A stretch of DNA of 64,000 bases from Dryocosmus kuriphilus (GCA_038277395.1 CM076190.1:234390618-234454617); one strand, 5' to 3'; numbered from the stretch's first letter, positions 1-10,629 are shown. Translations and numbers: made by a program. Notes: a model not told the origin generated them from the sequence alone.

Positions 1-404
1 TAAGGCCTAAATAAATAAGAATCCTTAAACAAACTTAGGACCACTAATATATTATTATGCATCTACAACTATTACATAGGCTTAAGATTTAAATTACGGA
101 AAGGAAAATAGAAGAAAGATATTGAAGGTTGAAGACATTAATATATAATAATCGACAACCACTTAATAATTGTCAAGCACATCAGAAGGAATCTTTCACT
201 AAGCTTATCAATACATATAAAATATAAGTTGGCATTCGGCACAATGACAGAGTTTATATGCTCTCATCCATTATACAAATCTGTGATGCGTCATTCTGGA
301 ACAACCAATCTCACGTGCTGGATAACGAGTCTCGATCGTGCGTCACTTTTAGTATAAACTCACGTTTTTGTTTTTAGAAAAATAGACTGTGTCTTGGGAC
401 ACAG
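1..404. other. A+T-rich sequence without recognisable gene
   Basis: Both strands were read. No convincing coding segment, transposon end or RNA gene is visible. Confidence 0.5.
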
Positions 405-505
405 GACAGAAGTGAAGCTTCGTCGTAAAATTTTAACATACAATAATTTTTACAATAGTACAATTGTATGTTAAAACCGTAAACTGGGGCTTCAATTCTG
501 TGAAA
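405..505. repeat. Imperfect palindrome with a 14-bp perfect stem
   Basis: TTTTAACATACAAT at 431-444 is exactly complementary to 463-476, leaving an 18-base loop. Outside the stem the pairing continues imperfectly: ACAGAAGTGAAGC on the left mirrors ACAGAATTGAAGC read on the opposite strand on the right. This could be a small foldback MITE or a hairpin in an untranslated region. No target duplication was found. Confidence 0.55.
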
Positions 506-598
506 TAGAAAATAATTATTAAATGGAAATAGTGTTCAATCCGTGCGCTCCCACCGACGCGGTTTGCCTCACGTACATATCAGATAAGTGCACCATAT

Positions 599-721
599 GC
601 GAAGCTAATAGGTGGACGAACACTCGCGCTACTATGATTCCTTTTCTCCCTGTGGCGTATACCTACACGGAGAGAACAGAAGCTGTGTGAGAGCTTGTGT
701 TCCACCCCCTATTAGCTTCGC
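599..721. repeat. 123-bp imperfect inverted repeat (foldback element?)
   Basis: GCGAAGCTAATAGG at 599-612 is exactly mirrored at 708-721, and an inner stem pairs TCTCCCTGTG with CACGGAGA on either side of a short centre near 655-665. The arms stay partly complementary through most of their length. The segment could fold into one long hairpin and may be a MITE. A partial echo of the outer arm (GATAGGTGGGGAACAC) occurs near 850. Confidence 0.55.
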
Positions 722-917
722 GTGCTTTGTCATGGACTTGCCGCATAAGACTCGCGGCGTCAGTACGTGAGTGCATGGACTGAATACAGTGCACATGCAC
801 GGACGCCATGATTCTCATGTAGCAAATAAGTGCCACAACACGCGTTGTTGATAGGTGGGGAACACAGGCGCTCACAAAGAATCGGTTCTCTCCGGGTACG
901 TTGTGCAGAGAGTGAGA

Positions 918-936
918 GGGGGGGGGGGGGGGGGGG
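918..936. repeat. Run of 19 G
   Basis: An uninterrupted G tract in otherwise A+T-rich DNA. It may be a real homopolymer or an assembly or sequencing artefact. Confidence 0.9.
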
Positions 937-1245
937 AAATAGCTTTATTGTAATTTTATAAAGTATATCTAGGTATAAATATTATACATATGTATAGCGG
1001 CTTATAAGCCTACAAAGGTAATAGCAATGCTAGTATCAGTCGTAAGGTTACATAATACTGATATTATCAGTCCCAAACTTATGTTAATCACATCTTAAAA
1101 TGAGTGAAAATCAATGTTAAATATGTTCTCCGCAATGCGAATTGTACAATCTGTCATTGATGACTTGATGTTAAAAATGCTCATTTTAATTAATACTGAT
1201 TCTAAATAATTCTAACAGCAGCAAAAAGTAATCAATTCTTCTAAT
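937..1245. other. Probable 3' flank of the jockey-type LINE
   Basis: This follows, on the minus strand, the stop of the LINE reverse transcriptase C-terminus at 1246. No clear poly(A) tail or target duplication was found, so the element's 3' end cannot be placed. Confidence 0.4.
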
Positions 1246-2548
1246 TTAATGTAATAGTGTGCACCCACAGTACCCTCTTAAACTGGCTAAGAGACGGCTG
1301 AAGGCGGACACTAGATGGCAGGAATTCCAATATCGTGCAACATGAAATTGGAAGGTGCTTTTTCCAGTCTCAGTGAGAGCCTGTGGAATTTTAAGCTCAT
1401 ACACCTCTCCCCTCACAGGGCCTCTGGGGTCATAGTAATAGGACATCGAATGAAGGTGGACTGGCTGACGTATCCGCAACACTTTATATAATTGCGAACT
1501 AAGAAAATAGTCTTGCCTAGATCCAACCTTAACCAACCAAGCCTGTCCCTGTGAGGCGTGACGTGCTCATCAATTTTAACTCACAGGACATACCCCATAC
1601 ACGAATTTAGTAAAACCTGAAGTCTTCCCAGTAATTCCTTGGATAAGTCTAACATAGTGACAGAACTATAGTCCAAGCATGGAAAGAGTAGAGCCATCAC
1701 AAGTTGTTTACGTAGAGCCTCACAAGTGTATTTTCTGAAAAACCGCAAGCTGTACAGTTTGCGATTCAATTTTCTAGTCAACTGATCTATATCAGACATC
1801 CAAGTAAGCTTGGAATACGAAACAACGCAGAAGCTAAGTACAGTGTCAGAGATAGGTATGCTCACACCTGAGCCCAAACACAAGGAAGGAATTCCAAATA
1901 CCTTAACGCTTTGGCCATAGCGAGAAGAGACAAACAGGACTGTTTTTGTTTTAGCGGCTTTGAGACTAAGCAAAGCGGAAGCAGCCCATCTTGACACTAT
2001 TTCTGCACTATGTGAAAGCCTCACAATCCCTTTCGCCATTTACTCAATCGGAACGGAGGCATAAATTTGAAGATCTTCTGCATATAAAATATATTCAACA
2101 TCCGCTTTGTCTAAATCTTCACAGATGTCATTAATATACAGATAGAACAGCAGAGGCCCTAGCACTGTTCACTGTGGAACGCCGATATTAGTTTCCAATG
2201 GCGTTGAAATACCACTGCGTTTTGACACTACTAACTGCTCTCTATCTGAGTGGTAAGAACATATCCATTTAGGGGCAGCACCGGAAAATCCCATGCCATC
2301 GATACTATGTATAAGACGCGTAGGGGATACCGTCTCAAAAGCCTTACTGTAATCAAACTGAACCGGCAATGGAAGCAGACGACGATCTATGCCCATTCTA
2401 ATATCAGCAGTTAAATTAATTAGAGGTTTCTGAGTAGCGTGATGAGGCTGAGCCGACTAGCATAGGCTTCAAAATGCCTTCTTCTCTACGATAGTCAGAG
2501 ATCTGTGAATGCACAATCTTTTCCAGCACCTTCGATAGGAAACTAAGG
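1246..2548 (-). pseudogene. LINE ORF2, reverse transcriptase C-terminal part
   Basis: This is the downstream half of the reverse transcriptase. Visible in order are FLSKVLEKIVHSQ (fingers, about 2540-2500), DYSKAFETV with the motif A aspartate (about 2350), GVPQ of motif B (about 2172), a degenerate YAED in place of YADD (about 2070), and the C-terminal region with RQDYFLSSQLYK and TETGKSTFQFHVARYWN up to 1246. Stops fall after GVPQ and near 2040 and 1580. The broken motif C and the stops mean no active polymerase. The segment resumes exactly where the upstream half is cut by the Penelope element. Confidence 0.88.
2541..2548. repeat. Target-site duplication AACTAAGG, left copy
   Basis: The same eight bases occur at 4890-4897. 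Removing one copy plus 2549-4889 restores an uninterrupted reverse-transcriptase reading frame across the join. Confidence 0.85.
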
Positions 2549-2631
2549 GTGTTTATGAAGAAATTATTGTAGATGGATCGTAGGGGGTAAATCAAAACGA
2601 TGTTTTAATGTTTCTTGATCGTTGTAGAAAC

Positions 2632-2664
2632 GTTTCGTTGGCTAAGGTTTGCCAACCTCATCAG
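2632..2664 (-). ncRNA. Hammerhead-type ribozyme core in Penelope 3' end
   Basis: On the minus strand CTGATGAG (2664-2657) is followed by GTTGGC (2656-2651), an 8-base loop, GCCAAC (2642-2637) and GAAAC (2636-2632). That is the conserved core, stem II and second core strand of a hammerhead, with one extra G before stem II. A downstream ACGTTTC...GAAACAT pairing (one mismatch) could be stem III, and TGTTTT/AAAACA could add to stem I, but stem I is poor. It is probably a decayed copy. Penelope elements carry such ribozymes in their terminal repeats. Confidence 0.7.
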
Positions 2665-3054
2665 GCTAGAGTTTTATTTAAAAAACACCAATTAAACATT
2701 TTTCACAAAAATTAAAAATATTATATAAAAAAGAAGAAATTTCAGCAACTAATAACTAACCTCACTGATCGAAGATATAAATATTAAACAAAGACAAATA
2801 GTTTTAAAAACATTTTCGTTAAAATTCGAAATTGACAAGAGTCAATGAGTCAACTGTTTAAAATTTAATGTGACATGGTTGAGTCAAGATACAAATAATA
2901 CTGAGCGAGTGATAATAACAGACTTCGTGTCGACTACGAAAATATAGACACATGTAAGCGTACATATATATGAATAATTATTATCGTTTGTAAGAATATA
3001 AAAGAGTACATTTCAGTGTGTTAAATGTAAAATTCACGAAGAATGGGAAAATAT

Positions 3055-3380
3055 CTATGATTCAAAGTGAATATATCTTCCTTCTTATTTATGCTATATG
3101 GATTACATTTAATATGGATCATTTCGGAAATAAGATGTTTCTTTGAATTAGGTTCAGTATCTAATATGGTAGTTTTTCCCCAATTAAAAGTGTGTTTGAG
3201 ATTATTTTGATGTGCATAGACAACGGACGACTCTTTTTTATTCTTTTTGTGTTCATTGATGCGGGTTATTAAAGATCTTTTTGTCTGATCTGGTCAAATT
3301 TTTTCGTAGTATCTTTACCTAATTTTATAATCAATTTAAAATTATGTTTCATCAAAGGTATCGTGGATATATTAAATTTT
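3055..3380 (-). pseudogene. Penelope GIY-YIG endonuclease remnant
   Basis: Downstream of the reverse transcriptase stop, the minus strand reads DQTKRSLITRINEHKKN, then SSVVYAHQNNLKHTFNW, ILDTEPN and LISEMIHIK. These match the central and C-terminal part of the Penelope GIY-YIG domain: the Arg-containing helix, the His block and the catalytic Glu in SEMIHI. The N-terminal GIY/YIG strands are frameshifted and hard to read. The domain would nick target DNA. Confidence 0.72.
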
Positions 3381-3382
3381 TT

Positions 3383-4423
3383 TTAAATTGCCGTTAACTT
3401 ATTAAAGGTATTAGGAATGAATGGTAAACTAATTTTTGGACGTTGAGCGTATGAAACACTATTTGTTCTTGTCTGATTAATGTTATTACAAGAATACTTA
3501 ATTTTGTTGATGCGGATCTTAATTTGTTGATATATGAAATCTAATGGATAATCATTGTCTGTCAATAGCTGTATGCCCCTTTGGATATTTTCAGTATTGA
3601 ATTGTTTATTGGATAGAGTTATGGCTCTGTCTACAAGATTAAAAACGATATTTCTCTTCATTTGTAATGGATGACCCGAAAAGAAATTTATGGTTCTCCC
3701 GGAAGACATTGGTTTTATATACCAGTTAGTTATAATCTTTTTAACCCTTCTAATCAGAGTCAAATCTAAAAAGTTGATTCTATAATTGACCTCAAGTTCA
3801 AAAGTAAACTGCAGATCTTTATTATATGAGTTAAAAACTTTAATGATAGAATCAAAATAATCTCTTTTTACACATAAGATTGTGTCTTCCACATATCTAA
3901 AATAAAAAACAGGGACACAGCCATAAATATCTCTTAGTTTTTGTAAACAATAAGTTTCAAAATCATCCATAACAATATCAGCAAAAAGAGGTGAGATGGG
4001 AGAACCCATTGGAGTGCCGAAAATTTGTTGATAAATTGTGTCATCAAAAATGAAAAAGGTATTATCAAATAAAAATTGTGTACATTTCCTTAATTCATCA
4101 AAAGGAAGTTTGCAGATTGAATGTATTTTTTTATATCTTCTGTCAAGACTGTCTAATGCCAAGTTACAAGGGATATTCGTGAATAACGAACTGACATCTA
4201 AAGACATGAGAATGTGATCATTATTAATTGTAATTTTATTTAATTTATCTTTGAGTTCTAAACTATTGTTGATATGTGATTGAGGTGTCATAATAGATAT
4301 TTTTAATTCCTCATAAATTACCTTTGCTAAAAAATGTGTAGGGCTATTGATTAATGAAATTATCGGGCGAACAGGGGTATCTATTTTACGAACTTTTGGA
4401 AGTCCATAACATTTGGCTAACAT
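3383..4423 (-). CDS. Penelope reverse transcriptase, main open segment (346 codons)
   Basis: An RNA-directed DNA polymerase of the Penelope class. Motifs in order are YGLPKVRK, RPIISLINSPTHFLAK, LDVSSLFTNIP (motif A Asp), GTPMGSPISPLFADIVMD (motif B), FRYVEDTI (motif C; canonical DD has become ED), NFLDLTL, and the C-terminal finger and thumb region ending PFIPNTFNKL. Upstream coding continues in other frames to 4889. The altered motif C and the frame break at about 4424 suggest a dead copy, although this segment is otherwise fully open, so it is young relative to its host LINE. Confidence 0.88.
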   Translation of the reverse strand: MLAKCYGLPKVRKIDTPVRPIISLINSPTHFLAKVIYEELKISIMTPQSHINNSLELKDKLNKITINNDHILMSLDVSSLFTNIPCNLALDSLDRRYKKIHSICKLPFDELRKCTQFLFDNTFFIFDDTIYQQIFGTPMGSPISPLFADIVMDDFETYCLQKLRDIYGCVPVFYFRYVEDTILCVKRDYFDSIIKVFNSYNKDLQFTFELEVNYRINFLDLTLIRRVKKIITNWYIKPMSSGRTINFFSGHPLQMKRNIVFNLVDRAITLSNKQFNTENIQRGIQLLTDNDYPLDFIYQQIKIRINKIKYSCNNINQTRTNSVSYAQRPKISLPFIPNTFNKLTAI

Positions 4424-4570
4424 AGTGTCAGAGTCAGTTCGTTAGGATGATAATGGGATTTTAAAAATAAATTATCACTTAAATTTTTTAGGATATTGGA
4501 AGTACTATTTTGTAGTTTTTTTAAGGGGTTCTTTTTTTGTACAGAGCAGGTTTTTTTGTTTGATAAAAGT

Positions 4571-4889
4571 TCATGCATTTTTTTTGTGATACACTGACTT
4601 GTTTAGACAGACAGTAAGGTTACCTTTATCGGCATTAGTGAAAAAATTATTGGGATTGTCTTTAATAAATTCTTTAGTAATTTTAAGTTTTTTAGCAAAT
4701 TTTTTATCTTCAACGGAAATGTGTGTAACTTGGTTGAGATCTTTAGTAATTCTACTAGTAACTTTATCCCTTATTTCATTGTTGATAACACCATCTATAT
4801 CTAAAATTTGAAGGAAATTTTCAATGCTTTTAATTATATTGATCGCTTGTTGTTTTGAAAATTTTGACGGAAAACTATAATTCGATCCC
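4571..4889 (-). pseudogene. Penelope reverse transcriptase N-terminal segment
   Basis: This is the N-terminal extension before the polymerase core. It ends in NADKGNLTVCLNKSVYHKK, the conserved Penelope block preceding the fingers. A short out-of-frame stretch (4424-4570, with KNPLKKLQNSTSNIL) links it to the main segment, so the protein is interrupted by one or two frameshifts. Its first codons run straight into the insertion junction, showing 5' truncation. Confidence 0.75.
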
Positions 4890-4897
4890 AACTAAGG
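4890..4897. repeat. Target-site duplication AACTAAGG, right copy
   Basis: Identical to 2541-2548; it brackets the Penelope insertion. Confidence 0.85.
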
Positions 4898-6260
4898 ATG
4901 GCCATGGGACGAAAGTCCATGATAGCTGAAGATAATGTGCACTTTTCGAAAGGGATAGTTTGTGCCGTTTTCCATGAAGAGGTGGAGATCCCTCATTCAA
5001 GGAAAGAACTGAATAAATTCACGAGGCCAACAGCCTTAGAAGTAAAGTAACTGATTGCCAGATCTACATCAGTGTATTTCGTTTTAGTGAAATTAAAGCC
5101 TTCGGCAGAGGTGGACTCTATAATGTTTTCAACCATGCTCGTGTCCGCGTCCTGGGAGATAGAAATTCCTGCAAAGTATGTATTCAAATTTTTCTGGTGT
5201 CAACCCATTCTAATCCTAACATTTCTTAGGCAGTAGATCTAGATTGCGAAGCTCGGTCCATATGTTATGAGTGCCTAGCGATTCATAAGGTTTATCATGC
5301 ACAAATTGAGCTCTAAGTTTACTTGTGCATAATATGGTCCCTTCACGCAATCTGTGAAACTCATAGAGGCAATTCGGATCCATCGTCCCATGATAACGCC
5401 TCAGGGCTGCATCACGCTTCCTGTAGCGGCGCAATAGATAAGCATTAATCCAAGATGGTCGATTCTTTTTAGGAATGACCTTTTTGAGTACGGCCGAGGA
5501 GACAACTGCTCGCAAGATATCATTTGTGAGCTGCTGAGCCGCTTGATCCACCTCAAGGTCATTAGACTGCAACAGCGACCGGTCACACTGCTCCAGAAAG
5601 TTTGCCAGTGCAGTATCGTTAATCTTTTTGTAATCATGATACGTAAATTCAAAGAGGTCAGGCTTTGGAGAAGAGACGCCAATATTAACACTAATTATGC
5701 TATGCCAACTAGCCCAGGGCAACTGGCCGTTGCCACTATCCAAAATTCTATCGTTCGAATCAATTAGTATGGTGTCAATCCATGTGTGATAGTTCATCGA
5801 CGGGGCATGGTGGGTCGAACCATGATTGACAATTTGCAGACAAAACTCTTTGCCAAACCACGAACATAGATAGAATCATTATTGTTGGTTAATAAATCGT
5901 CATTGAGATCAGTCAGTCAGTGGGATCAGAGTCAACCTTTTGAACCGTTCAAAATAAGTATTCAAGAACACCTGGTTTTGGCTCAACCTCTTTTTCAGAT
6001 GAGCAAAACTTGGTTACTTTACAAGTATTCCTGACATGAAGAGCAAACCCTCCCCCATTCACATTGCTATCCTGCCTTACGAGATTGAAGCCATCTATGT
6101 CAATAATATCATATAGAACTATCCCGGCAAGCCAGGCCTCTGCAATACCAAAAATATGACAGGAAGGCAAATTAAATATATAATCTCGCAGAACATTCAT
6201 GTGCTGAACATTATGCCCTCTAATAGAGGCAATATACACGAATAAAGCACGCAAAACCAT
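4898..6260 (-). pseudogene. LINE ORF2, endonuclease and start of reverse transcriptase
   Basis: Minus strand. The N-terminus (6260 to about 5950) shows the endonuclease pattern IASIRGHNVQHMN, IAEAWL, DIDGFNLVRQDSN, GGGFALHVR. Then follow the distal endonuclease with TWIDTILIDSND (about 5790), a linker with KKNRPSWINAYLLRRYRKRD, and the reverse transcriptase start with SSWKTAQTIP and FRPMAI, which is cut at 4897 by the Penelope element. The endonuclease nicks target DNA to prime reverse transcription. Several frameshifts (near 5215, 5190-4990 and 5800-5950) kill the frame. Confidence 0.85.
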
Positions 6261-6309
6261 CCCTCAAACGCCTGCTGTACCAACTTTTCCAGTGGTTTGT
6301 CATTGTTCT

Positions 6310-7604
6310 TACTCTGAGCCCTTCGGGCCAAAAACGTGCATCCTCTGTGTCATATAAATCGAAATCCGAGAGATCTGGCAACTACTTTAAGAGATAGAAG
6401 GTCTTGATAAACTTCACTCGGTAAGTTTTCGTTGATAAACATTTGCATAGGTACAATGGAGTCAGCAAGGCTCTGATTCAGAAGGCTGAGAGTGAGATCA
6501 CTAGTGGGAAAGATGTCATAGTGTGTTTAGCATCAAGCACATGACTAGTGAGCTATTCACTGGCATGTCTAACAAGGAGGTGCAGAACTCTTTTTACCGC
6601 AAGATCTTGTGAGATACCGGCGATGCGGCACAAGGCTGTCGATAACTGTCTGGCTGAGATAATGTCCCTTGGTGTAATCACCGTAGAAACAGTATCAAGA
6701 ATCAGGTAAGCCACACTCTCGGGGGCCACAACTGCAGTTACACAGTTTATGAACCCCGAGAATATAAGCTCACCAGTCACGCTGGCACCGCACTATCCTT
6801 AGGAGCCTTGCTTTAAGTCCGTCTCACACGCACATACCAGTCCATCACCACTCACAGGTGTAGTTGTGCCTGTAGTGTCTGCTGAATACAGTGTTTGTGT
6901 GTGAGAGGAATGTGAATGGCCGTGTGTGTTGGTGTGACTATGTGCACGTCTATCCTTGTTTTTGTCTTTACGTGAGCGATTTGTTTTAGTCTTTGTTTGC
7001 GTGCAAGTTAGTGAAAGTACATTTTTAACTTCAGTGCCATTACTGCTAACTTTCTCACTTGAGTGTGTCGTAGATAGCTGGCCATCACTGCCACCAATGG
7101 GAATATGTTTATCAAACTTATTACTAATTAAGACATTGTTACTATCGTTAAAATCAATTCTACTCCTACTGTATTCGGCCGACGAGCGCGTACAGCAAGC
7201 GACCATGTCCTTGACACATTCAATGAAAATATCGTTTGTTTTTTTGTTTTTGTTAAACCTGTTACCACCCTTTCAACTGATTCTTGCAATACTTCCAATC
7301 TATAACTAAAATTGCTAAAATTATTATTCAAATCAAAATCAAAATTTCCTGCCAGTGTAGAATGCCGAATTGCAAGACTCCTGATAGATTCCTCTATCTT
7401 GGACTCTAGCATATTTATTTTGTCATCGATGATGCTCAAACTCTCATCAAACTCCTTTATGTGCTATATTATTAATGTTAGTAATAAATCAAGGGCCTTG
7501 AAAATTTGAAAAAGCTTTGAGCTTAGAGTGTGACATGTTAAGCAATTCTTACTATCAACAGTAGTAGTGGTGTTATTGCAAAAATCATTTAAAGTGGAAA
7601 GCAT
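6310..7604 (-). pseudogene. LINE ORF1 (gag-like, coiled coil)
   Basis: Starting from ATG at 7604 the frame reads MLSTLNDFCNN, a short Cys pair (CLTCH), a heptad-rich coiled coil (KINMLESKIEESIRSL, about 7420-7270), a Ser/Thr-rich hinge, then an RNA-binding-like region with GELIFSGFINCVTA and PRDIISARQL (6780-6553). A C-terminal block with MFINENLPSEVYQDLLSL and a short Trp/Arg motif lies near 6440-6320. This arrangement is typical of jockey ORF1 proteins, which coat the RNA. A stop near 7470 and later frameshifts inactivate it. Confidence 0.65.
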
Positions 7605-7608
7605 GGCT

Positions 7609-8013
7609 CTATCCAATATATAGAGGTATCAAAAACTTTGAACTATTATTAAGTCTATCTTTGCCGGGAGCAACAGTCCGCCACGAAGAGCTTCGCGAGT
7701 TGTCACCTGCTAAAGTTGAGTCACTCAATGTTGCTATTGTCACAGATAGCTTGATACTCAACAATGTATTAGCATTTGGAGGTAAAGAGATAGAAGAGGC
7801 TCCCTTCTCCGTCTGTAAAATTTTTAAAGCAGCAGGCACAGTAGATGTGTTAGGGAGAAATTTCGAATCTCGGGCAAGCGGCATTGAGGAGAGAGGCGAA
7901 GCATCCGGCATCTCTTTCTCTTCCTTACCTATTGCTACAGATGGCTTGGTAGCGCGCGTTGTCGGGGCATCGATTCGATTTAAAGTATTTGCAACTGCGT
8001 TGGATTGTTGCAA
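7609..8013 (-). other. Open Ser/Pro/Thr-rich reading frame upstream of ORF1
   Basis: A 134-codon minus-strand frame directly upstream of the LINE ORF1 start. It is low-complexity and ends SSSWRTVAPGKDRLNNSSK, which looks like the tail of a retrotransposon gag protein. The opposite strand is also open (7661-8083), so the coding strand is uncertain. It may belong to the same LINE or to an adjacent copy. Confidence 0.3.
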
Positions 8014-8099
8014 CAGCTTGAGCTGTTCTGATTACCGCGTTATGCACAGGTACATTGAACGTGATGAATTTTTCTATACTTGACACAAGCCGTTACTGT

Positions 8100-9075
8100 A
8101 GAGCGCGTGGCTCCCACTTCATGTCCACAGATAAAGTATATTATTGCTTGAGATATGCTAGGAGATGCAGAAATCTTGCGGGTTAGAAGAAAAATTCCAC
8201 CTGACGGTCTCTACGTACTTCCCGCATGCTCCAATAGAGACAGAAAGATGGAGAAAATGACACTAACCTTTGTAGTAGTGAAATTAACCTCCAAAACAGA
8301 ATACTTGCGTGAAAAATTTGTTTCTAAAGCAAACATATGCACGAAGTTCATTAGTGAAAATGCTCCGGTATAAAGGCAGAAGCAGTTAGAAGAGAGAGGA
8401 AAGGACTGAGGCCACAATTTGAGATTTTAGACGTTTCTTCTGATCAGGACCTCCTCAATTAATTCCGTCGGGAATACGGTTTGAAGATGGCATATGGCAA
8501 AACTTGGAATTAAACATCCGGACATAAAAACACTCAGCGATTGCGCTATTTTCTTTCATAATCACATATAAATTTCTACGCAAATCACCACTTTCCGATA
8601 TAATTACGTATATCGAGTGACGTCACTCTGAGTACATAAGTTTTCGTAGACTGTGGTTTGGGTAAAGTCCGCGTACATCCAAATACATACAAAGTCCGTT
8701 ATACGCCCGAAAAAGAACTCACGAGTGGATTCGATCTCTAGTATTGGTTCGCATATCGCTCGATCGGTGAGAGGAATTCAAATTAAATGCGGTTCGCTCT
8801 TTTGTCTTCAGCAAACCCATCTCTTCACAAGGATTTTTTGCTGTTGTTTGATAATGAAGACGCCAGAGACGACACTTCCTTTCTTGTCCTTTCTGAAAAG
8901 AAAGGTAGTGCAAGTTTTTTATTCTGTTAATACCTACTTACTTTGCATCCTTTCCTCATTCTTTTTCTACAATAAACAACTGTATGCATAAACACTCATT
9001 GCCTGCATTGAACTTTACTCTTACACAGTTCCCATAGAGCTGCTAGTGACTACATACCCACAATAATTATGAGAA
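8100..9075. other. No recognisable gene
   Basis: Short open frames occur on both strands, but none shows a family motif, splice structure or repeat relation to the rest of the window. Confidence 0.4.
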
Positions 9076-9545
9076 TAAAGATGAATATTGATGTTCATCC
9101 AAATTGATTTAACGTCCAGGTATATGTGCTAAACAAATTTGGATTCTATATCCATTTGAACGAAAACATCCAGAGAGTTCATATTTTTTCCTCATCAGTT
9201 CGAGAAATTATACAATGATTCTTGCCATTTTAAAAAGATTTTCCCGTGTGTAGGACCCGCAAAATTAGTAAGTAATAATTGAGATCTTTGACAATCTAAA
9301 AGAAAGTTTTTTCTTGCTGTACTTTGTTGTATTCTAAAATATGTGTCGACTAAACTGTACTTTGTATAAAACTCTTTGTCATTGACCTTGTTGAATTATA
9401 TTATTGTTAATAATAATAAAACACAATGTTAGTCTTATGTGAAATTCGAGAAGGAAGATGAATATTGATGTTATTTCAATTTGATTTATCGTCCAGGAAT
9501 AACTGTTAAATAAATTTGGACTCTATCTCGATTTGAGCGACGTAA
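9076..9545 (+). repeat. Diverged direct repeat of ~90 bp (two copies)
   Basis: Copies at about 9078-9170 and 9457-9545 share AGATGAATATTGATGTT, CGTCCAGG and AAATTTGGA in the same order and spacing. They suggest an old local duplication with a period near 380 bp. No coding content was found in either copy or between them. Confidence 0.65.
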
Positions 9546-10053
9546 TTTGAAACGGATATAGAATAGAATAAACAATTGGTCAATACTTACGATCCTGATA
9601 ATAATCAGTGCAGCTTGCCTCTACTGTTTTTCCATTCGTAATCCATGCCATCGTTAATAAAACTACGAATTACCTCAAATTAAACTTGCATGTACTCTTT
9701 CTAGCAAGACTGCGTAAGTAAGATAGGTGAACTATGGCTTATGAGGGCGTTGTGGGATTCCCCTACTCTTGCACATGCGCATTCCATCGCAGAGGCCACT
9801 AGGAGTAAAAAATTTAAGACGAAAAACAATGTTTTAAATTATACATTGAATTCTGTCTTAGACTATACTGAGCAATGCGCAACTCCAACGTCTTCAAGAA
9901 AATCTCGAGCGCAGACATCATCATCATACTCCCGTTCATCGTCATCGATATCATCGCCGCCATCAACCCGACAAACTTAAGAGATTATTGTGGATATCAA
10001 AGAAATTGAAAGCGATTCTGAAAGTATTTTCACAATTTTATTTTAAAATTCCT
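9546..10053. other. 3' flank of locus A; Ser-rich open frame on plus strand
   Basis: The plus strand has a 79-codon frame at 9741-9980 ending in a Ser-rich run. It has no recognised domain and is probably chance or the antisense of acidic low-complexity sequence. Nothing else is supported. Confidence 0.3.
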
Positions 10054-10623
10054 TCACATTGTGGACCATCTGCCCACTGGAGCTTCATTGATTTCATCTT
10101 TGGCCATTTCCGAAACCGCACTGCTTACCATGTTAATTTTTCCCCTTACTTTTCTTTTTCGTTTAGATGAATAAGTATATATTCCATCAAGAATATCGTC
10201 AGTCTGGAATATTGCAAAGACGTCACCGACAGATGTTGACAATACAGTTTGTTCTTTGATTGAGATGGGCCCATATCTCCTAGTTCCAAAAAGCAATTCT
10301 AGAATCTTACGGGCAGGAAATTCGTATCTTCAAGCATCATATAGCTGGTCCGGATTCGAGTTGGTATAAGTCGAATAGGTTCCTGTCCTTCAGAGGACAG
10401 AAAATTGAGAGATGGAGACATGGAGGAAGGACTCGGAGCATTCACAGGACTCGAAGCCCTGACAGGGCTAGGATCTCTGAGAGAACTCGAGGCCCTGACA
10501 AGACTCGGATCTCTGACAGGACCCGCAGCCCTGCCAGAAGAATGAGCTCCGCGTGGATTCCAAAAAGTCCGTCCCAAGAGATAGTTTCGCCATTAGGGTA
10601 ACATTCAATCTGTGAACTTAACT
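10054..10623 (-). pseudogene. Secreted-protein locus A, second exon (broken)
   Basis: Minus strand. A polypyrimidine tract and TTGCAG acceptor end at 10624. The exon opens in phase with ELSSQIECYPNGE, parallel to locus C's ELSSQFDCHSNGE. A Ser/Pro/Arg repeat region (VRDPSLVRASS, DPSPVRASSP) follows in a second frame, then a stop and a frame change. The conserved block VLSTSVGDVFAI...DDILDGIYTY...KINMVS (10240-10100) is in the same order as locus C. At least two frameshifts and a stop near 10330 make it a pseudogene. Its first exon is probably 20155-20209, about 9.5 kb away, because both use phase 1. Confidence 0.75.
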
Positions 10624-10629
10624 CTGCAA

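Larger units (their letters stand above)
2549..4889 (-). mobile_element. Penelope-like retroelement with GIY-YIG remnant
   Basis: A minus-strand element bounded by the AACTAAGG duplication. It carries a Penelope-type reverse transcriptase (3383-4889 with small frame breaks), a GIY-YIG endonuclease remnant (about 3055-3380), and a hammerhead-like motif near its 3' end. Penelope-like elements are defined by this reverse transcriptase and GIY-YIG combination and are known to carry hammerhead ribozymes in their terminal repeats. The 5' end at 4889 falls directly in coding sequence, so this copy is 5'-truncated and lacks an upstream terminal repeat. Confidence 0.88.
1246..7604 (-). mobile_element. 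Decayed jockey-type non-LTR retrotransposon, split by a Penelope insertion
   Basis: Read on the minus strand, the order is ORF1 (gag-like, 7604 to about 6310) and ORF2 (endonuclease from about 6260, linker, reverse transcriptase, C-terminus ending at 1246). The element is broken by several frameshifts and stops and by a 2.34-kb insertion at 2549-4889. The order ORF1, apurinic-type endonuclease, reverse transcriptase is the standard jockey/CR1 layout. The start is set at the first ATG of the ORF1 frame (7604); the true 5' end may lie further right. Confidence 0.85.

Noticed and set aside
7661..8083. 140-codon plus-strand frame.
   Set aside because: No motif or start context; it overlaps a minus-strand frame that fits the adjacent LINE better.
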